NCBI GenBank assembly: GCA_036504735.1
Contig: DASXUQ010000008.1
Coordinates: forward strand, 293,447 to 357,446
Direction: 5' to 3'
DNA: 64,000 nucleotides
From: a bacterium
GTDB lineage: Bacteria; Electryoneota; RPQS01
Shown: positions 53,024 through 61,039 of the stretch, piece after piece
Layout: each line of letters opens with the position of its first letter
Position numbering within the stretch: the first letter of the stretch is position 1
Notes under the pieces: generated by a model
The model's database searches: none
The model's input: the letters and a program-made list of their open reading frames with translations, nothing else
Told to the model about the DNA's origin: nothing
Program-made: the position numbers and the translations under genes

Positions 53024-54034
53024 ATGAACCGTTTATTAGTCACCGGAGGGGCCGGGTTTATCGGCTCCAATTTCATTCACTTCATGCTCGCCAAGTATCC
53101 CAAGCTCCAGATCGTGAATCTGGACGCGCTGACGTATGCGGGCAACCTGGAAAATCTGCGGGACGTAGAGAAGGATCCGCGCTACAGTTTTATCCACGGC
53201 AACATCTGCAATGGGGCGGATGTGGCGCGGGCGATGGAAGGCTGCGATGCAGTGGTCAACTTTGCCGCGGAAACCCACGTGGACCGCTCGATTCATGAAG
53301 GCGGCGCCTTTGTGGAAACCGACGTGCGCGGCGTGTTTGTGCTCTGCGAAGAGGCCCGCAAGCAGAAGGTAAACCGCTTTCTGCACATCTCCACCGATGA
53401 GGTGTACGGCTCGATTGACATCGGCGAGTTCAGAGAGATCGACCCGCTGTGTCCGTCCTCGCCGTACAGCTCTTCCAAGGCGGGCGGCGAACTGTTGGCG
53501 CGGTCCTATTTTGTCACTTATGATTTGCCGGTGCTGATCACGCGCTCCTCGAATAACTTCGGGCCGTTCCAGTATCCGGAGAAACTGATTCCGTTGTTCA
53601 CGACCAACCTGATCGAGAACAAGCCGGTGCCGGTATACGGCGACGGCAAGCAGGTGCGGGACTGGTTGTATGTGGAAGATCAAGCGGAAGCGCTGGACCT
53701 GGTGCTGACCAAGGGCGTGCCGGGTGAAATCTACAACGTGGGCGCGGGCAATGAGCAGTACAACATGGATGTGACCAAGGGCATCATGAAACTGCTGGGC
53801 AAGGGCGAAGAGCTGATTACCTATGTGAAAGACCGCCCCGGCCACGACCGCCGCTATGCGGTGGACACCGCGAAGATCCACAAGCTCGGCTGGAAGCCCA
53901 AGCACGATTTCCAGGCGGGTTTGAAGAAGACGGTCGAGTGGTATGTGGCCAACGAAAAATGGTGGCAGGCCATCAAGCAGAAGCAGGCGGAGTACAAAGC
54001 CTGGATAGAAAAGCAGTATGGGCAGCAGGGGTAA
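53024..54034 (+). CDS. rmlB: dTDP-glucose 4,6-dehydratase
   Basis: The 336-residue extended SDR enzyme has VTGGAGFIGSNFIHFMLAKY, the FAAETHVDRSI segment, the catalytic STDEVYGS (Asp/Glu) and YSSSKAGGELL (Tyr, Lys), and ends with RPGHDRRYAVD as expected. It converts dTDP-glucose to the 4-keto-6-deoxy sugar, the second step to rhamnose. The stop codon TAA lies inside a GCAGGGGTAACCCCTGC palindrome. Confidence 0.94.
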   Translation: MNRLLVTGGAGFIGSNFIHFMLAKYPKLQIVNLDALTYAGNLENLRDVEKDPRYSFIHGNICNGADVARAMEGCDAVVNFAAETHVDRSIHEGGAFVETDVRGVFVLCEEARKQKVNRFLHISTDEVYGSIDIGEFREIDPLCPSSPYSSSKAGGELLARSYFVTYDLPVLITRSSNNFGPFQYPEKLIPLFTTNLIENKPVPVYGDGKQVRDWLYVEDQAEALDLVLTKGVPGEIYNVGAGNEQYNMDVTKGIMKLLGKGEELITYVKDRPGHDRRYAVDTAKIHKLGWKPKHDFQAGLKKTVEWYVANEKWWQAIKQKQAEYKAWIEKQYGQQG

Positions 54035-54115
54035 CCCCTGCACCCCAACGCGGTGCGTTGGATCACGGGGCCGCCTGCGGCGGGGGGACAGCGCGGGGAA
54101 TACCGCGCGGTCCCT
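54025..54115. repeat. Stop-carrying palindromic repeat after rmlB
   Basis: GCAGGGGTAACCCCTGC (54025-54041) contains the rmlB stop. Then follow an AACGCGGTGCGTT palindrome, GGCCGCCTGCGGCGGGGGGA and CGCGGGGAATACCGCGCGG, the same order as at 33644. Confidence 0.75.
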
Positions 54116-54207
54116 CGGACTCGTTGTGTGATCGAGCTGTTGCATGGAGAAGCAACTTTGGAGGACGCCAGGATGCGGACGTTATTCTGCGGTCTGCTGC
54201 TGGATAG

Positions 54208-54363
54208 AGCGTGCGGTTGCGTCACACGCAGGATTTCTCCTTTGATATCGGGGTGCAGCATCACACCTTCAACGCCGTCTTTCCCACAGTGGATTTCACG
54301 TCCACGCAAACCCGCACGCTGAATGTGTTCAGCGTGCGTGCGCGACTGGTAGATACTCTATGA
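54208..54363 (+). pseudogene. Possible C-terminal fragment of an outer-membrane barrel gene
   Basis: A 51-codon frame without a start (RLRHTQDFSFDIGVQHHTFN, ending TLNVFSVRARLVDTL) shows the alternating pattern of beta-barrel strands. It stops at 54361-54363, overlapping the next ATG as ATGA. An in-frame stop lies at 54205. Together these suggest the remains of a gene whose front was lost. Confidence 0.35.
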
Positions 54364-54746
54364 TCAAACACTTGTTCCGCTTTCGTTTTGCGACGTTGTT
54401 CTGCATATCCCTGCTGCTGACGGGCGCGCTTGTCTCCTGTTCGAATGTCAGCAAGAAATTGCAGCCGGGCTACACGAGCGCGCAGCTTGACAGCTTTCTG
54501 GTGATTTCGGTCCACACCAAGTTTTTGCAGCGGGTGGATCTGGATATCGAGGAGGCGCGGGTGAATCCGGAGATCTGGGCGAAGCTGCCGGACAATGCCA
54601 AGCACTCCTCGGCACGGATGCTGGCCTGGTACTGCGCGCAGAAAGGCGACCGCGCCAACGCCACGCCCAACGTCACCATTGTCAACGAAGAGAATGGCGA
54701 GACCCTGGCCCGGTATAATGAGATGCTGGGGTACAGCTCTGAATGA
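54360..54746 (+). CDS. Lipoprotein, function unknown
   Basis: The 128 residues start with a lipoprotein signal (ATLFCISLLLTGALVSC, lipobox Cys near 27). A small soluble region follows (YTSAQLDSFLVISVHTKFLQ, then PEIWAKLPDNAKHSSARML). I do not recognise a family. Its stop TGA sits in a GAATGAAGGATGAAGG repeat, which continues as the minisatellite at 54766. Confidence 0.65.
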   Translation: MIKHLFRFRFATLFCISLLLTGALVSCSNVSKKLQPGYTSAQLDSFLVISVHTKFLQRVDLDIEEARVNPEIWAKLPDNAKHSSARMLAWYCAQKGDRANATPNVTIVNEENGETLARYNEMLGYSSE

Positions 54747-54765
54747 AGGATGAAGGCGGAAGGAT

Positions 54766-55026
54766 GAAGGATGAAGGGAACATGTGATGCGTGTTTCCTT
54801 TTTCTTTCAGGATGGGTAAAGGATGAAGGGAACATGTGATGCGTGTTTCCTTCTTCTTTCAGGATGGGCAAAGGATGAAGGGAACATGTGATGCATGTTT
54901 CCTTCTTCTTTCAGGATGGGCAAAGGATGAAGGGAACATGTGATGCGTGTTTCCTTTTTCTTTTAGGATGGGCAAAGGATGAAGGGAATATGTGATGCGT
55001 GTTTCCTTTTTCTTTCAGGATGGGCA
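54766..55026. repeat. Five tandem copies of a 52-bp unit
   Basis: The unit (AAAGGATGAAGGGAACATGT, then GATGCGTGTTTCCTT, TTCTTTCAGGATGGGC) repeats exactly every 52 bases. Landmarks GAACATG (GAATATG in the last copy) fall at 54778, 54830, 54882, 54934 and 54986. Copies differ at only a few bases. No spacers or coding frame run through it, so it is a minisatellite, not a CRISPR. Confidence 0.9.
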
Positions 55027-55078
55027 ACAGAAGCGGCGGGATGGAACCCGCCGCCTAATCAGGGAATGCGATTTTCCC

Positions 55079-55102
55079 GAGGGCGGGCAGGAGCCCGCCC
55101 TC
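55079..55102. terminator. Hairpin downstream of the response regulator
   Basis: GAGGGCGGGC and GCCCGCCCTC pair perfectly around AGGA, 43 bases after the stop of the minus-strand regulator gene. No T-run follows, so it may slow decay or act with a factor. Confidence 0.45.
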
Positions 55103-55144
55103 AGTTATGATCTGAATTCTTTCAGAGTTTCAGATGCTTCAGCA

Positions 55145-55591
55145 TCAGGCTCCGGGGCTGAGGCGGTGGGCGGTGACGTCGCGGGGATTGCGGAGGCTTT
55201 CGCGGGCGACGACTTCCCAGCGGCGGACGCGTTCACCGGAGGACTTGACGATTTCGGCCAGTTCCTCCAGATTGTGGAAGGGCTTAAGCATATAATCGCT
55301 CGCGCCGTGCTCCACGCACTCGATGGCCTTCTCGATGGTGGTGTACGCGGTCATCATGATCACCTGCACGGTGGGGCGGGTTTCCTTGATGCGCTTCAGC
55401 AGTTCGATGCCGGTCATCTGCGGCATGTTGATGTCGAGCAGGGCTACGTGATAGCGCTCCTGCCGCACATGCTCGAGCGCGGCGGCGGGATCGGTGCAGG
55501 TGGTGACCTCAAAGCCGCGCAGGCTGAAGAAGGTCTCCAGCGCCTGCAGGATATGGTCCTCGTCGTCTACAATCAGAATTCGGAAAGCCAT
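55145..55591 (-). CDS. Single-domain response regulator
   Basis: The 148-residue protein is a CheY-like receiver: Asp9-Asp10, phospho-acceptor Asp53 in LLDINMPQ, Thr81 in MMTAYT and Lys103 in YMLKPFHN. A helical tail of about 30 residues follows without a DNA-binding domain. It starts 8 bases after the stop of the histidine kinase on the same strand and is its obvious partner. Output is probably by protein contact. Confidence 0.88.
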   Translation of the reverse strand: MAFRILIVDDEDHILQALETFFSLRGFEVTTCTDPAAALEHVRQERYHVALLDINMPQMTGIELLKRIKETRPTVQVIMMTAYTTIEKAIECVEHGASDYMLKPFHNLEELAEIVKSSGERVRRWEVVARESLRNPRDVTAHRLSPGA

Positions 55592-55599
55592 GACTTACC

Positions 55600-57207
55600 T
55601 CACAGAGCGGTTTTATCTTCTATGATCGATTTTTTCAAGCTTACCAGAAAGGCCGCGCCTTCTCCCTTGCGGCTGCGCACCGTAAGATCCCCGCCGAAAC
55701 GGTGCATGATATCCGAGGAGATGGACAGCCCCAGCCCCGTGCCTTCTCCCTGCGCCCGCGTGGTAAAGTAGGGACGGAAGATCTGCTTCTGCAAGGCGGC
55801 ATCAATTCCGGGGCCATTGTCCGTTACGGCGATGACGACGCAGTCCTCATCGGTGTGTTCGAGCAGAATGCGAATACAGGCCGGGCCGTCGCCGCGCGCC
55901 TGTTTACCGTCGCCGTCGAAGGCGTGACAGGCATTCTCGATCAGGTTGACGAAGACTTGCGAGAGTTCGGACTTGGATGCCCGCACGCGCGGCAGGTCCG
56001 GCGGCAGATCCACATCAAGCTGAATCTGCCCGCGCAGAGCCGGCGTGGTGAGCAGCACCGCCTCGGACACGGCTTCGGTGAGGTCTTCATCGCCCACGGT
56101 ATCATCGTCGTTCTTGCTGAAGGTCTTCAGCGTGTCCAGCACGGTGGCGATGCGGTGGCTGGCCATGTCGATACCGGCGATGGCGCTGTCGATCTTCTGC
56201 AGGGCGACGGGCAGCGACAGGGTGCCGATTTTTTTTTGCGGTTCGCGCGCGGCCAGATCATCGAGAATCGGTCGCAGCGCGTCGAACAGGGCCTTCAAGT
56301 TGGCCGCATTGACACGGCTGAAGGTATTGGGGTTCTGGATCTCATGGGCGACACCCACCGACAGGTTGCCGATGGTGGCGAGCCGCTCCCGGCGCGCTTC
56401 GCGGAGCAAGGCCTGCTCCTGATCGGTTACATCGCGCAGGGCAATCAGCTTGTGATCATCCTTGCCCTCAAGGCCGGTGATTTCTCCTGTCAGAAAGCGT
56501 TCGCTCTTGCCGATGACTTCATGGCATTCGAAGCGCGGCTTGCCGTCACGCAGGGCCGATGCCAGGGCCGCCGCCAACGAAGCGCCGAAACTGTCCCGTA
56601 CCCAGCCGTTCATGCACGAGCGCAGCGCACTGAGCAGCGGCTGACCCAGCCGGCGCCGCAGATGCTCGGCGGAATCGAGGCCGAACAGCGTGGCAAAGGC
56701 GCGGTTAACCTTCCACAACGTAATGCCGCTGTCCACGACCATCAGCGCGTCGGGAAGACTGTCGAGAATATCCTTCTCGCGGTCCAGTACGCGGCGTTGC
56801 GAGGTGGCAACACGGTAATGCTGAATCAGCGAGGTGGCGTAATGGTCGGGCGGAACCGACGCGTCGAAAATCTCATCCACGCCAAGGTCGGCCAGATCTT
56901 CCCCCGCCGGGACCGTTACCTGCGTGGTGACCACCAGGGCCAGGGGCCGCAGCAGGCGCGGCACGCGCACGGCGTCGCAGACGTCCACCAGCGACAGGTC
57001 ATCCCCGCGATACTGAGCCACGAGGAAGATATGGGGATCGAAATCCTGAAAGTGCACGAGGGCATCCACGCCGTTGTCCAGCCGCCGCACACGGAAGCCC
57101 ATCCGCTTGGCGACGGACTTGAAGTCCGAGCACCACGGAGTTTCGGCTGATAGTAAAAGCACGCGGCAGGGTCCGTCACCACCGTTGTTGGCGGGGACCA
57201 AGGGCAT
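55600..57207 (-). CDS. Histidine kinase with pseudo-receiver and PAS domains
   Basis: The start at 57207 (MPLVPANNGGDGPCRVLLLS) avoids translating a GGATGAAGG repeat upstream. The 535 residues contain a receiver-like domain lacking the usual acidic pocket (about 14-130), a PAS domain (about 150-265), the H-box VGVAHEIQNPNTFSR and a HATPase with LIENACHAF, DNGPGID and GTGLGLSI. There is no membrane helix, so it senses cytosolic signals. It forms an operon with the response regulator. Confidence 0.87.
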   Translation of the reverse strand: MPLVPANNGGDGPCRVLLLSAETPWCSDFKSVAKRMGFRVRRLDNGVDALVHFQDFDPHIFLVAQYRGDDLSLVDVCDAVRVPRLLRPLALVVTTQVTVPAGEDLADLGVDEIFDASVPPDHYATSLIQHYRVATSQRRVLDREKDILDSLPDALMVVDSGITLWKVNRAFATLFGLDSAEHLRRRLGQPLLSALRSCMNGWVRDSFGASLAAALASALRDGKPRFECHEVIGKSERFLTGEITGLEGKDDHKLIALRDVTDQEQALLREARRERLATIGNLSVGVAHEIQNPNTFSRVNAANLKALFDALRPILDDLAAREPQKKIGTLSLPVALQKIDSAIAGIDMASHRIATVLDTLKTFSKNDDDTVGDEDLTEAVSEAVLLTTPALRGQIQLDVDLPPDLPRVRASKSELSQVFVNLIENACHAFDGDGKQARGDGPACIRILLEHTDEDCVVIAVTDNGPGIDAALQKQIFRPYFTTRAQGEGTGLGLSISSDIMHRFGGDLTVRSRKGEGAAFLVSLKKSIIEDKTAL

Positions 57208-57556
57208 ACCGGGTGTGGGTAAACTGTTGTGAGCTGCCGACAAGCGTACTCTTGGGAGTAAAGTCCGGGGTGTCCTGCAAACGGGTGCAAGGAGAGTGCC
57301 AGAAGAAAGGATGAAGGCGGAAGGATGAGGGATGAAGCGTGCGAGGCGGGTCCGGGAACTTGCGACGGGCATAGGTGGTAAGAACGGCGGTGTGATTGAG
57401 CGGGAGAGGCAAAGCGGCAGCAGGGCCGCGCCACTCACCGGCACGTTTGGGAAGAAAGGCGCGTTCTATGTGCAAGAGCCTGTATTCGATTAATCTGCAG
57501 GACATCGCGCTGGTCGTGGCGGTGGGGTACAGGGACAATCTTATATAAGATTCTAC

Positions 57557-57598
57557 TTGACTTGGGCCAAACAAAGCGGTTATATTAGGGCCGCTTTG
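57557..57598 (+). promoter_or_regulatory. Promoter with inverted repeat over the -10 box
   Basis: TTGACT (57557-57562) and TATATT (57581-57586) are 18 bases apart. CAAAGCGG (57572-57579) and CCGCTTTG (57591-57598) are inverted copies flanking the -10, an operator-like position. The rest of spacer 57208-57867 holds a GGATGAAGG repeat (57306-57332), a doubtful 39-codon frame at 57602 and little else. The next clear plus-strand gene is at 57868. Confidence 0.55.
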
Positions 57599-57867
57599 AT
57601 TATGAAGAAATCGTCTTCGGCAATCAGCGCGGCGCACGACAATCGGAATCTACACAGTTTCTTGCATCCGGAACCGACGGCGCACGGAATGGTCGCCGGG
57701 GCCATGCAGGTAAATTGCTAAGAGATAATAGTTTACAATACTCTTATGGCCAAGATCTGCCTGAGCGAGGTCTTCGCCGCAGGTGTATTGTGGTTCAAAA
57801 AGTCCTATCTCGAAGCAAAGTGGGTCCTATGCTCCAGTGGTGGAGTGGCGGGACCTAAGGAGTCCTT

Positions 57868-58758
57868 ATGTCGCCGACAGCGACCCGAAACTCGCGCGCC
57901 GTGAAACGGACAGCAAAGACTGCCGAGAGCAAATCTTCAGCGAAGAAAGTTGTTCCGCCTTCCAAGAAGGCCACCAAAGCGGTGGCCCCGGCGGCAGGTC
58001 GGGCTAAACCGGCGGCGAAAGCCGTGCGTACGGTGCCGATGCCCGCACCGAAGCCTGCCGTCAGGAAGCCGGACGTAAGCGTCAAAAGCAAGCTTGTCAA
58101 AAGCGCGCCTCCGTTAAAGAAAAAATTAGTGGTGGATGTGGAGAAACCGAAGAAGAAAATAGAGGACGTGGCTCCGGAAGAAAAGCTGGACCACACGCCC
58201 AAGACCAAGGCGGCCAAGGCGGAGGCCGAGCCGTCACCGAAGAAGACCATCAAGCCGGCGCTGAAAGCTCCGGCAGACGAGCCGATGTCCGGTGACGACG
58301 AGGATACGCCGAAGAGCCTGCGAGGACGCAAGCCGAAAGCCGAGAGCGGGGACAAGCCCGGGCGCGAGAAGGGTGGACGCGCTTCCAAGATGAAGCCGCT
58401 GGATCCCATCGATGAATTCCTGGCCGATGATGTGCCGGTGGCCGACGACATCGACGAGGAAGATGCGGTTATTCCGGAGGATCTGTCCGAACTGGATCCG
58501 CTGGATCTCCCGCTGGCGTTGCTTGACCCGGAACTGGTGGAAGTCCCCCGTCCTGCAGGACCGGTGCGTCCCAAGCCGAAACCGCGTGTGGAACGGAATC
58601 CCAAGCAGTGTGCCGGATGCGGCAACATGTTCACCTGGTTGTCCGTCGACCAGCTCTGCTTCAACTGTCTGAAGAAGAAGCTGGCTGCCAAGAAGCGCGA
58701 GGATGAAGCCTACGGCGGATTTACCCCGGAAGCCGAAGAAGACGACGGCGGAGACTGA
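57868..58758 (+). CDS. Lys/Ala/Pro-rich protein with C-terminal zinc ribbon
   Basis: The 296 residues have a long basic, low-complexity N-terminal half rich in Lys, Ala and Pro (histone H1-like composition, about 1-115). An acidic stretch follows (EFLADDVPVADDIDEEDAVI, then LDPLDLPLALLDPEL). A zinc ribbon with CAGCGNMFTWLS and CFNCLKKK (four Cys, about 249-270) comes near the end. Such a layout suits a DNA- or RNA-binding protein with a recruiting tail. No family assigned. A bidirectional terminator follows. Confidence 0.7.
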   Translation: MSPTATRNSRAVKRTAKTAESKSSAKKVVPPSKKATKAVAPAAGRAKPAAKAVRTVPMPAPKPAVRKPDVSVKSKLVKSAPPLKKKLVVDVEKPKKKIEDVAPEEKLDHTPKTKAAKAEAEPSPKKTIKPALKAPADEPMSGDDEDTPKSLRGRKPKAESGDKPGREKGGRASKMKPLDPIDEFLADDVPVADDIDEEDAVIPEDLSELDPLDLPLALLDPELVEVPRPAGPVRPKPKPRVERNPKQCAGCGNMFTWLSVDQLCFNCLKKKLAAKKREDEAYGGFTPEAEEDDGGD

Positions 58759-58784
58759 GCGAAAAGCTGAAATCAGAGTGGAAG

Positions 58785-58826
58785 ATAAGAGAAGAGGCCG
58801 CGATTGCTCGGGGCCTCTTCTCTTAT
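58785..58826. terminator. Bidirectional terminator
   Basis: ATAAGAGAAGAGGCC (58785-58799) and GGCCTCTTCTCTTAT (58812-58826) form a perfect 15-bp stem between two convergent genes. Confidence 0.85.
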
Positions 58827-58844
58827 TCGGGGATGGGCAGGCGG

Positions 58845-59252
58845 TCAGCGTTTGGCCATCTGCACCCGTTCAAGGATAATCTGAGTGGGACCTTCGCGGT
58901 CAGGGAGTTGCACGAGGTTGGCGTCATCGAAGACCACCGGCACCGGATCGGTATCGAAATAGCCAGTGCAATGGACCACATAGCGGACGGTGACAATACC
59001 TGAAAGATGGCCGTACGTGTGCAGCTCATTACTCCCCGAGCGGCAGGCAACGGTCGATTCCGAGTGCTCCGGTTCGACGGAGAAGGTGGCCTCGGGGCAG
59101 CCCGTCACCGGATTCCCGGATGCTGCATCTACGACTTCAAGTTCGAGAATCCACAAGGGATAGGGCAGGCCGTCACTGCTGCGGGTCGGATGCTTACAGC
59201 CGATCATCGACGCCAGCAGAAGGATCAGAACTACACAGGATGCTGTTCTCAT
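58845..59252 (-). CDS. Lipoprotein, function unknown
   Basis: The ATG at 59252 opens a lipoprotein signal (TASCVVLILLLASMIGC, lipobox Cys near 18). The remaining 117 residues look like one beta-sandwich domain (LWILELEVVDAASGNPVTGC, VTVRYVVHCTGYFDTD). Three further Cys could form disulfides in the periplasm. The longer upstream frame has no signal peptide at its front and was discarded. No family recognised. Confidence 0.65.
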   Translation of the reverse strand: MRTASCVVLILLLASMIGCKHPTRSSDGLPYPLWILELEVVDAASGNPVTGCPEATFSVEPEHSESTVACRSGSNELHTYGHLSGIVTVRYVVHCTGYFDTDPVPVVFDDANLVQLPDREGPTQIILERVQMAKR

Positions 59253-59415
59253 AGGATATGACTCCCGCTTCGCCTTCGCTACTTGCCCGGATGCGCAAAA
59301 CTGCCCAAACCGTCCGCGAGCCCTCACGCACAATATACAACAGAAATCAGGAAAACGGAAATTGCCGGGCCGTGAGGGTCAGAGACCTTGGCACAGGCAC
59401 TTCGTTCCTGCTATG

Positions 59416-60909
59416 CTATCTTCTCCACTCCAGAAGTTTGCTTAAGAATTTGGCCATAGAGGGGGTGATGAAGGAGCGGCGGTAGAGGTCGCCGGCGCGT
59501 TTGATGATCTCGGACTCGGTGGGGTAAGGGTGGATATCCGAAGCAAGAGACGACAGGCGCACATTATGGTTCATGGCGAGAATCAGTTCTCCCATCAGTT
59601 CGCAGGCGCGCACCGACACGATGGTGGCGCCGCGAATCGCGCCGCGGATGTCATAGTGGATCTTGAACAGCCCGCCGTCATTGCCGTCGATGATCGAACG
59701 GTCGGCCTCATCGAGGGGGATGGTCATGGTATGCAAATGGTCTTTGGCGGCGTCCAGTTCCTGTACTCCAACATGCGCGCATTGGGGATCGGTGAAGGTG
59801 CACCACGGCACGAGCAGATTGGCGACCCGGTCCGTGCCGAAGAACAGCGCATTGGCGATAACGATTCGCGCCAGAGCGTCGGCAGCATGGGTAAACTTGT
59901 AGTGCGAGCAGCAGTCTCCGGCGGCGTAGACGTGCGGGTTGGTGGTGCGCAGCAATCCATTGACCACGATCCCGCTCTCATCGGCGCGGATGCTGGCCGC
60001 ATCGAGATTCAGATGCTCCGTATTGGGGACGCGGCCCGTGGCGACCAGCACGTGGCTGCAGGGATCGGCAAACCAGTGGCCATTCATGGCCGAATGGATC
60101 GTGCCTTCGACGTGGCTGTTCTCGGACCGCACTTCATCACACCCCAGGCGAAAAATTACGCCGTCGGCTTCGAGCGCCTGCTGAACCAGCGCCGACGCGT
60201 CGCGGTCTTCAAGAGGCAGGCATTGTTGCTGCTTTTCATAGACGATCACGCTGCTGCCCAGCCGGGCAAAGCACTGTGCCATCTCACAGCCTAAAGGTCC
60301 GGCGCCGATCACGGCGAGACGGCGCGGCAGCTCCCGCAGGCAGAACAGCGTGTCATAGGTCAGCGCGTTGAGGCCTTCGAGGCCCGGCACGCCGGACGGC
60401 GCAGGGCGCGCGCCGGTGGCAATGACGGCGCGGGCAAAGTGCAGCACCTGGCCGTTCACCGCAATGTGGGAGCGGTCCGTAAACCGGCCTTCACCGGTGA
60501 AAACATCGACGCCTTTGTCGAGGAAGGTCTCGACACTGCGCGCTGCGCTCAATCGCCCCTGAACGGTCTGCACGCGCTGCATGACTGCCGGGAAGTCCAC
60601 GTCGAAGCCACCCTGAAGCTGAATGCCGAACTGTGCGCCGCGGCGCATTTCCGATGCGCTGCGCGCGGCGCGAATCAGGGCTTTGGAAGGCACCGAGCCC
60701 GCATGCAGGCTATTGCCGCCGAGGGCATTCTTCTCGATCAACGCCACATGGGCGCCAAGGGATGCCGCACCGGATGCACAGGCCATGCCTGCCGGTCCGC
60801 CGCCGATCACCACGAGATTATAGCGCGGTCGAGGCTCCCTCGGATTCAGACGGCCACGGGAGTCGGATTCGGCCTTTATTGGGGGAGTAACTGAGTCAGT
60901 CTGTGTCAT
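59416..60909 (-). CDS. FAD/NAD(P) oxidoreductase of the mercuric reductase/lipoamide dehydrogenase family lacking the redox disulfide
   Basis: The 497-residue protein has the family's two dinucleotide folds (VVIGGGPAGMACA near 34-46, VIGAGPLGCEMAQCF near 199-213), the ATG-type link VIATGARPAPSG, the FAD-binding YAAGDCCSHYKFTH and the dimerisation domain. At the active site, where relatives have GGxCLNxGCxPSK, it reads GGNSLHAGSVPSK: both Cys are Ser (codons AGC and TCG). It therefore cannot use the usual dithiol mechanism. The His-Glu dimer-interface pair is also not evident. Other electron transfer, for example a quinone or dye reductase-type reaction, is possible. Partner genes are not apparent. 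Confidence 0.85.
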   Translation of the reverse strand: MTQTDSVTPPIKAESDSRGRLNPREPRPRYNLVVIGGGPAGMACASGAASLGAHVALIEKNALGGNSLHAGSVPSKALIRAARSASEMRRGAQFGIQLQGGFDVDFPAVMQRVQTVQGRLSAARSVETFLDKGVDVFTGEGRFTDRSHIAVNGQVLHFARAVIATGARPAPSGVPGLEGLNALTYDTLFCLRELPRRLAVIGAGPLGCEMAQCFARLGSSVIVYEKQQQCLPLEDRDASALVQQALEADGVIFRLGCDEVRSENSHVEGTIHSAMNGHWFADPCSHVLVATGRVPNTEHLNLDAASIRADESGIVVNGLLRTTNPHVYAAGDCCSHYKFTHAADALARIVIANALFFGTDRVANLLVPWCTFTDPQCAHVGVQELDAAKDHLHTMTIPLDEADRSIIDGNDGGLFKIHYDIRGAIRGATIVSVRACELMGELILAMNHNVRLSSLASDIHPYPTESEIIKRAGDLYRRSFITPSMAKFLSKLLEWRR

Positions 60910-61039
60910 CGGCGGAGAGGCGGCAAAAGGGGAGGGATTGCGGTTGTTGCGGAAGTTTCATAGATTGCAAATATAACAGAAAATGCTCGTTCTGCAAGAG
61001 AATTCTTGTCCCTATGATCGGATGCTCAAGGAGAAGCGC

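Noticed and set aside
54766..55026. CRISPR array
   Set aside because: The 52-bp units are directly adjacent with no unique spacers and no cas genes are present.
55702..57150. 482-codon frame antisense to the histidine kinase
   Set aside because: The minus strand has all kinase boxes; the plus frame shows none of any family.
57602..57721. 39-codon frame after the promoter at 57557
   Set aside because: It lacks a ribosome binding site and any recognisable feature; it could be a leader peptide but the support is too thin.
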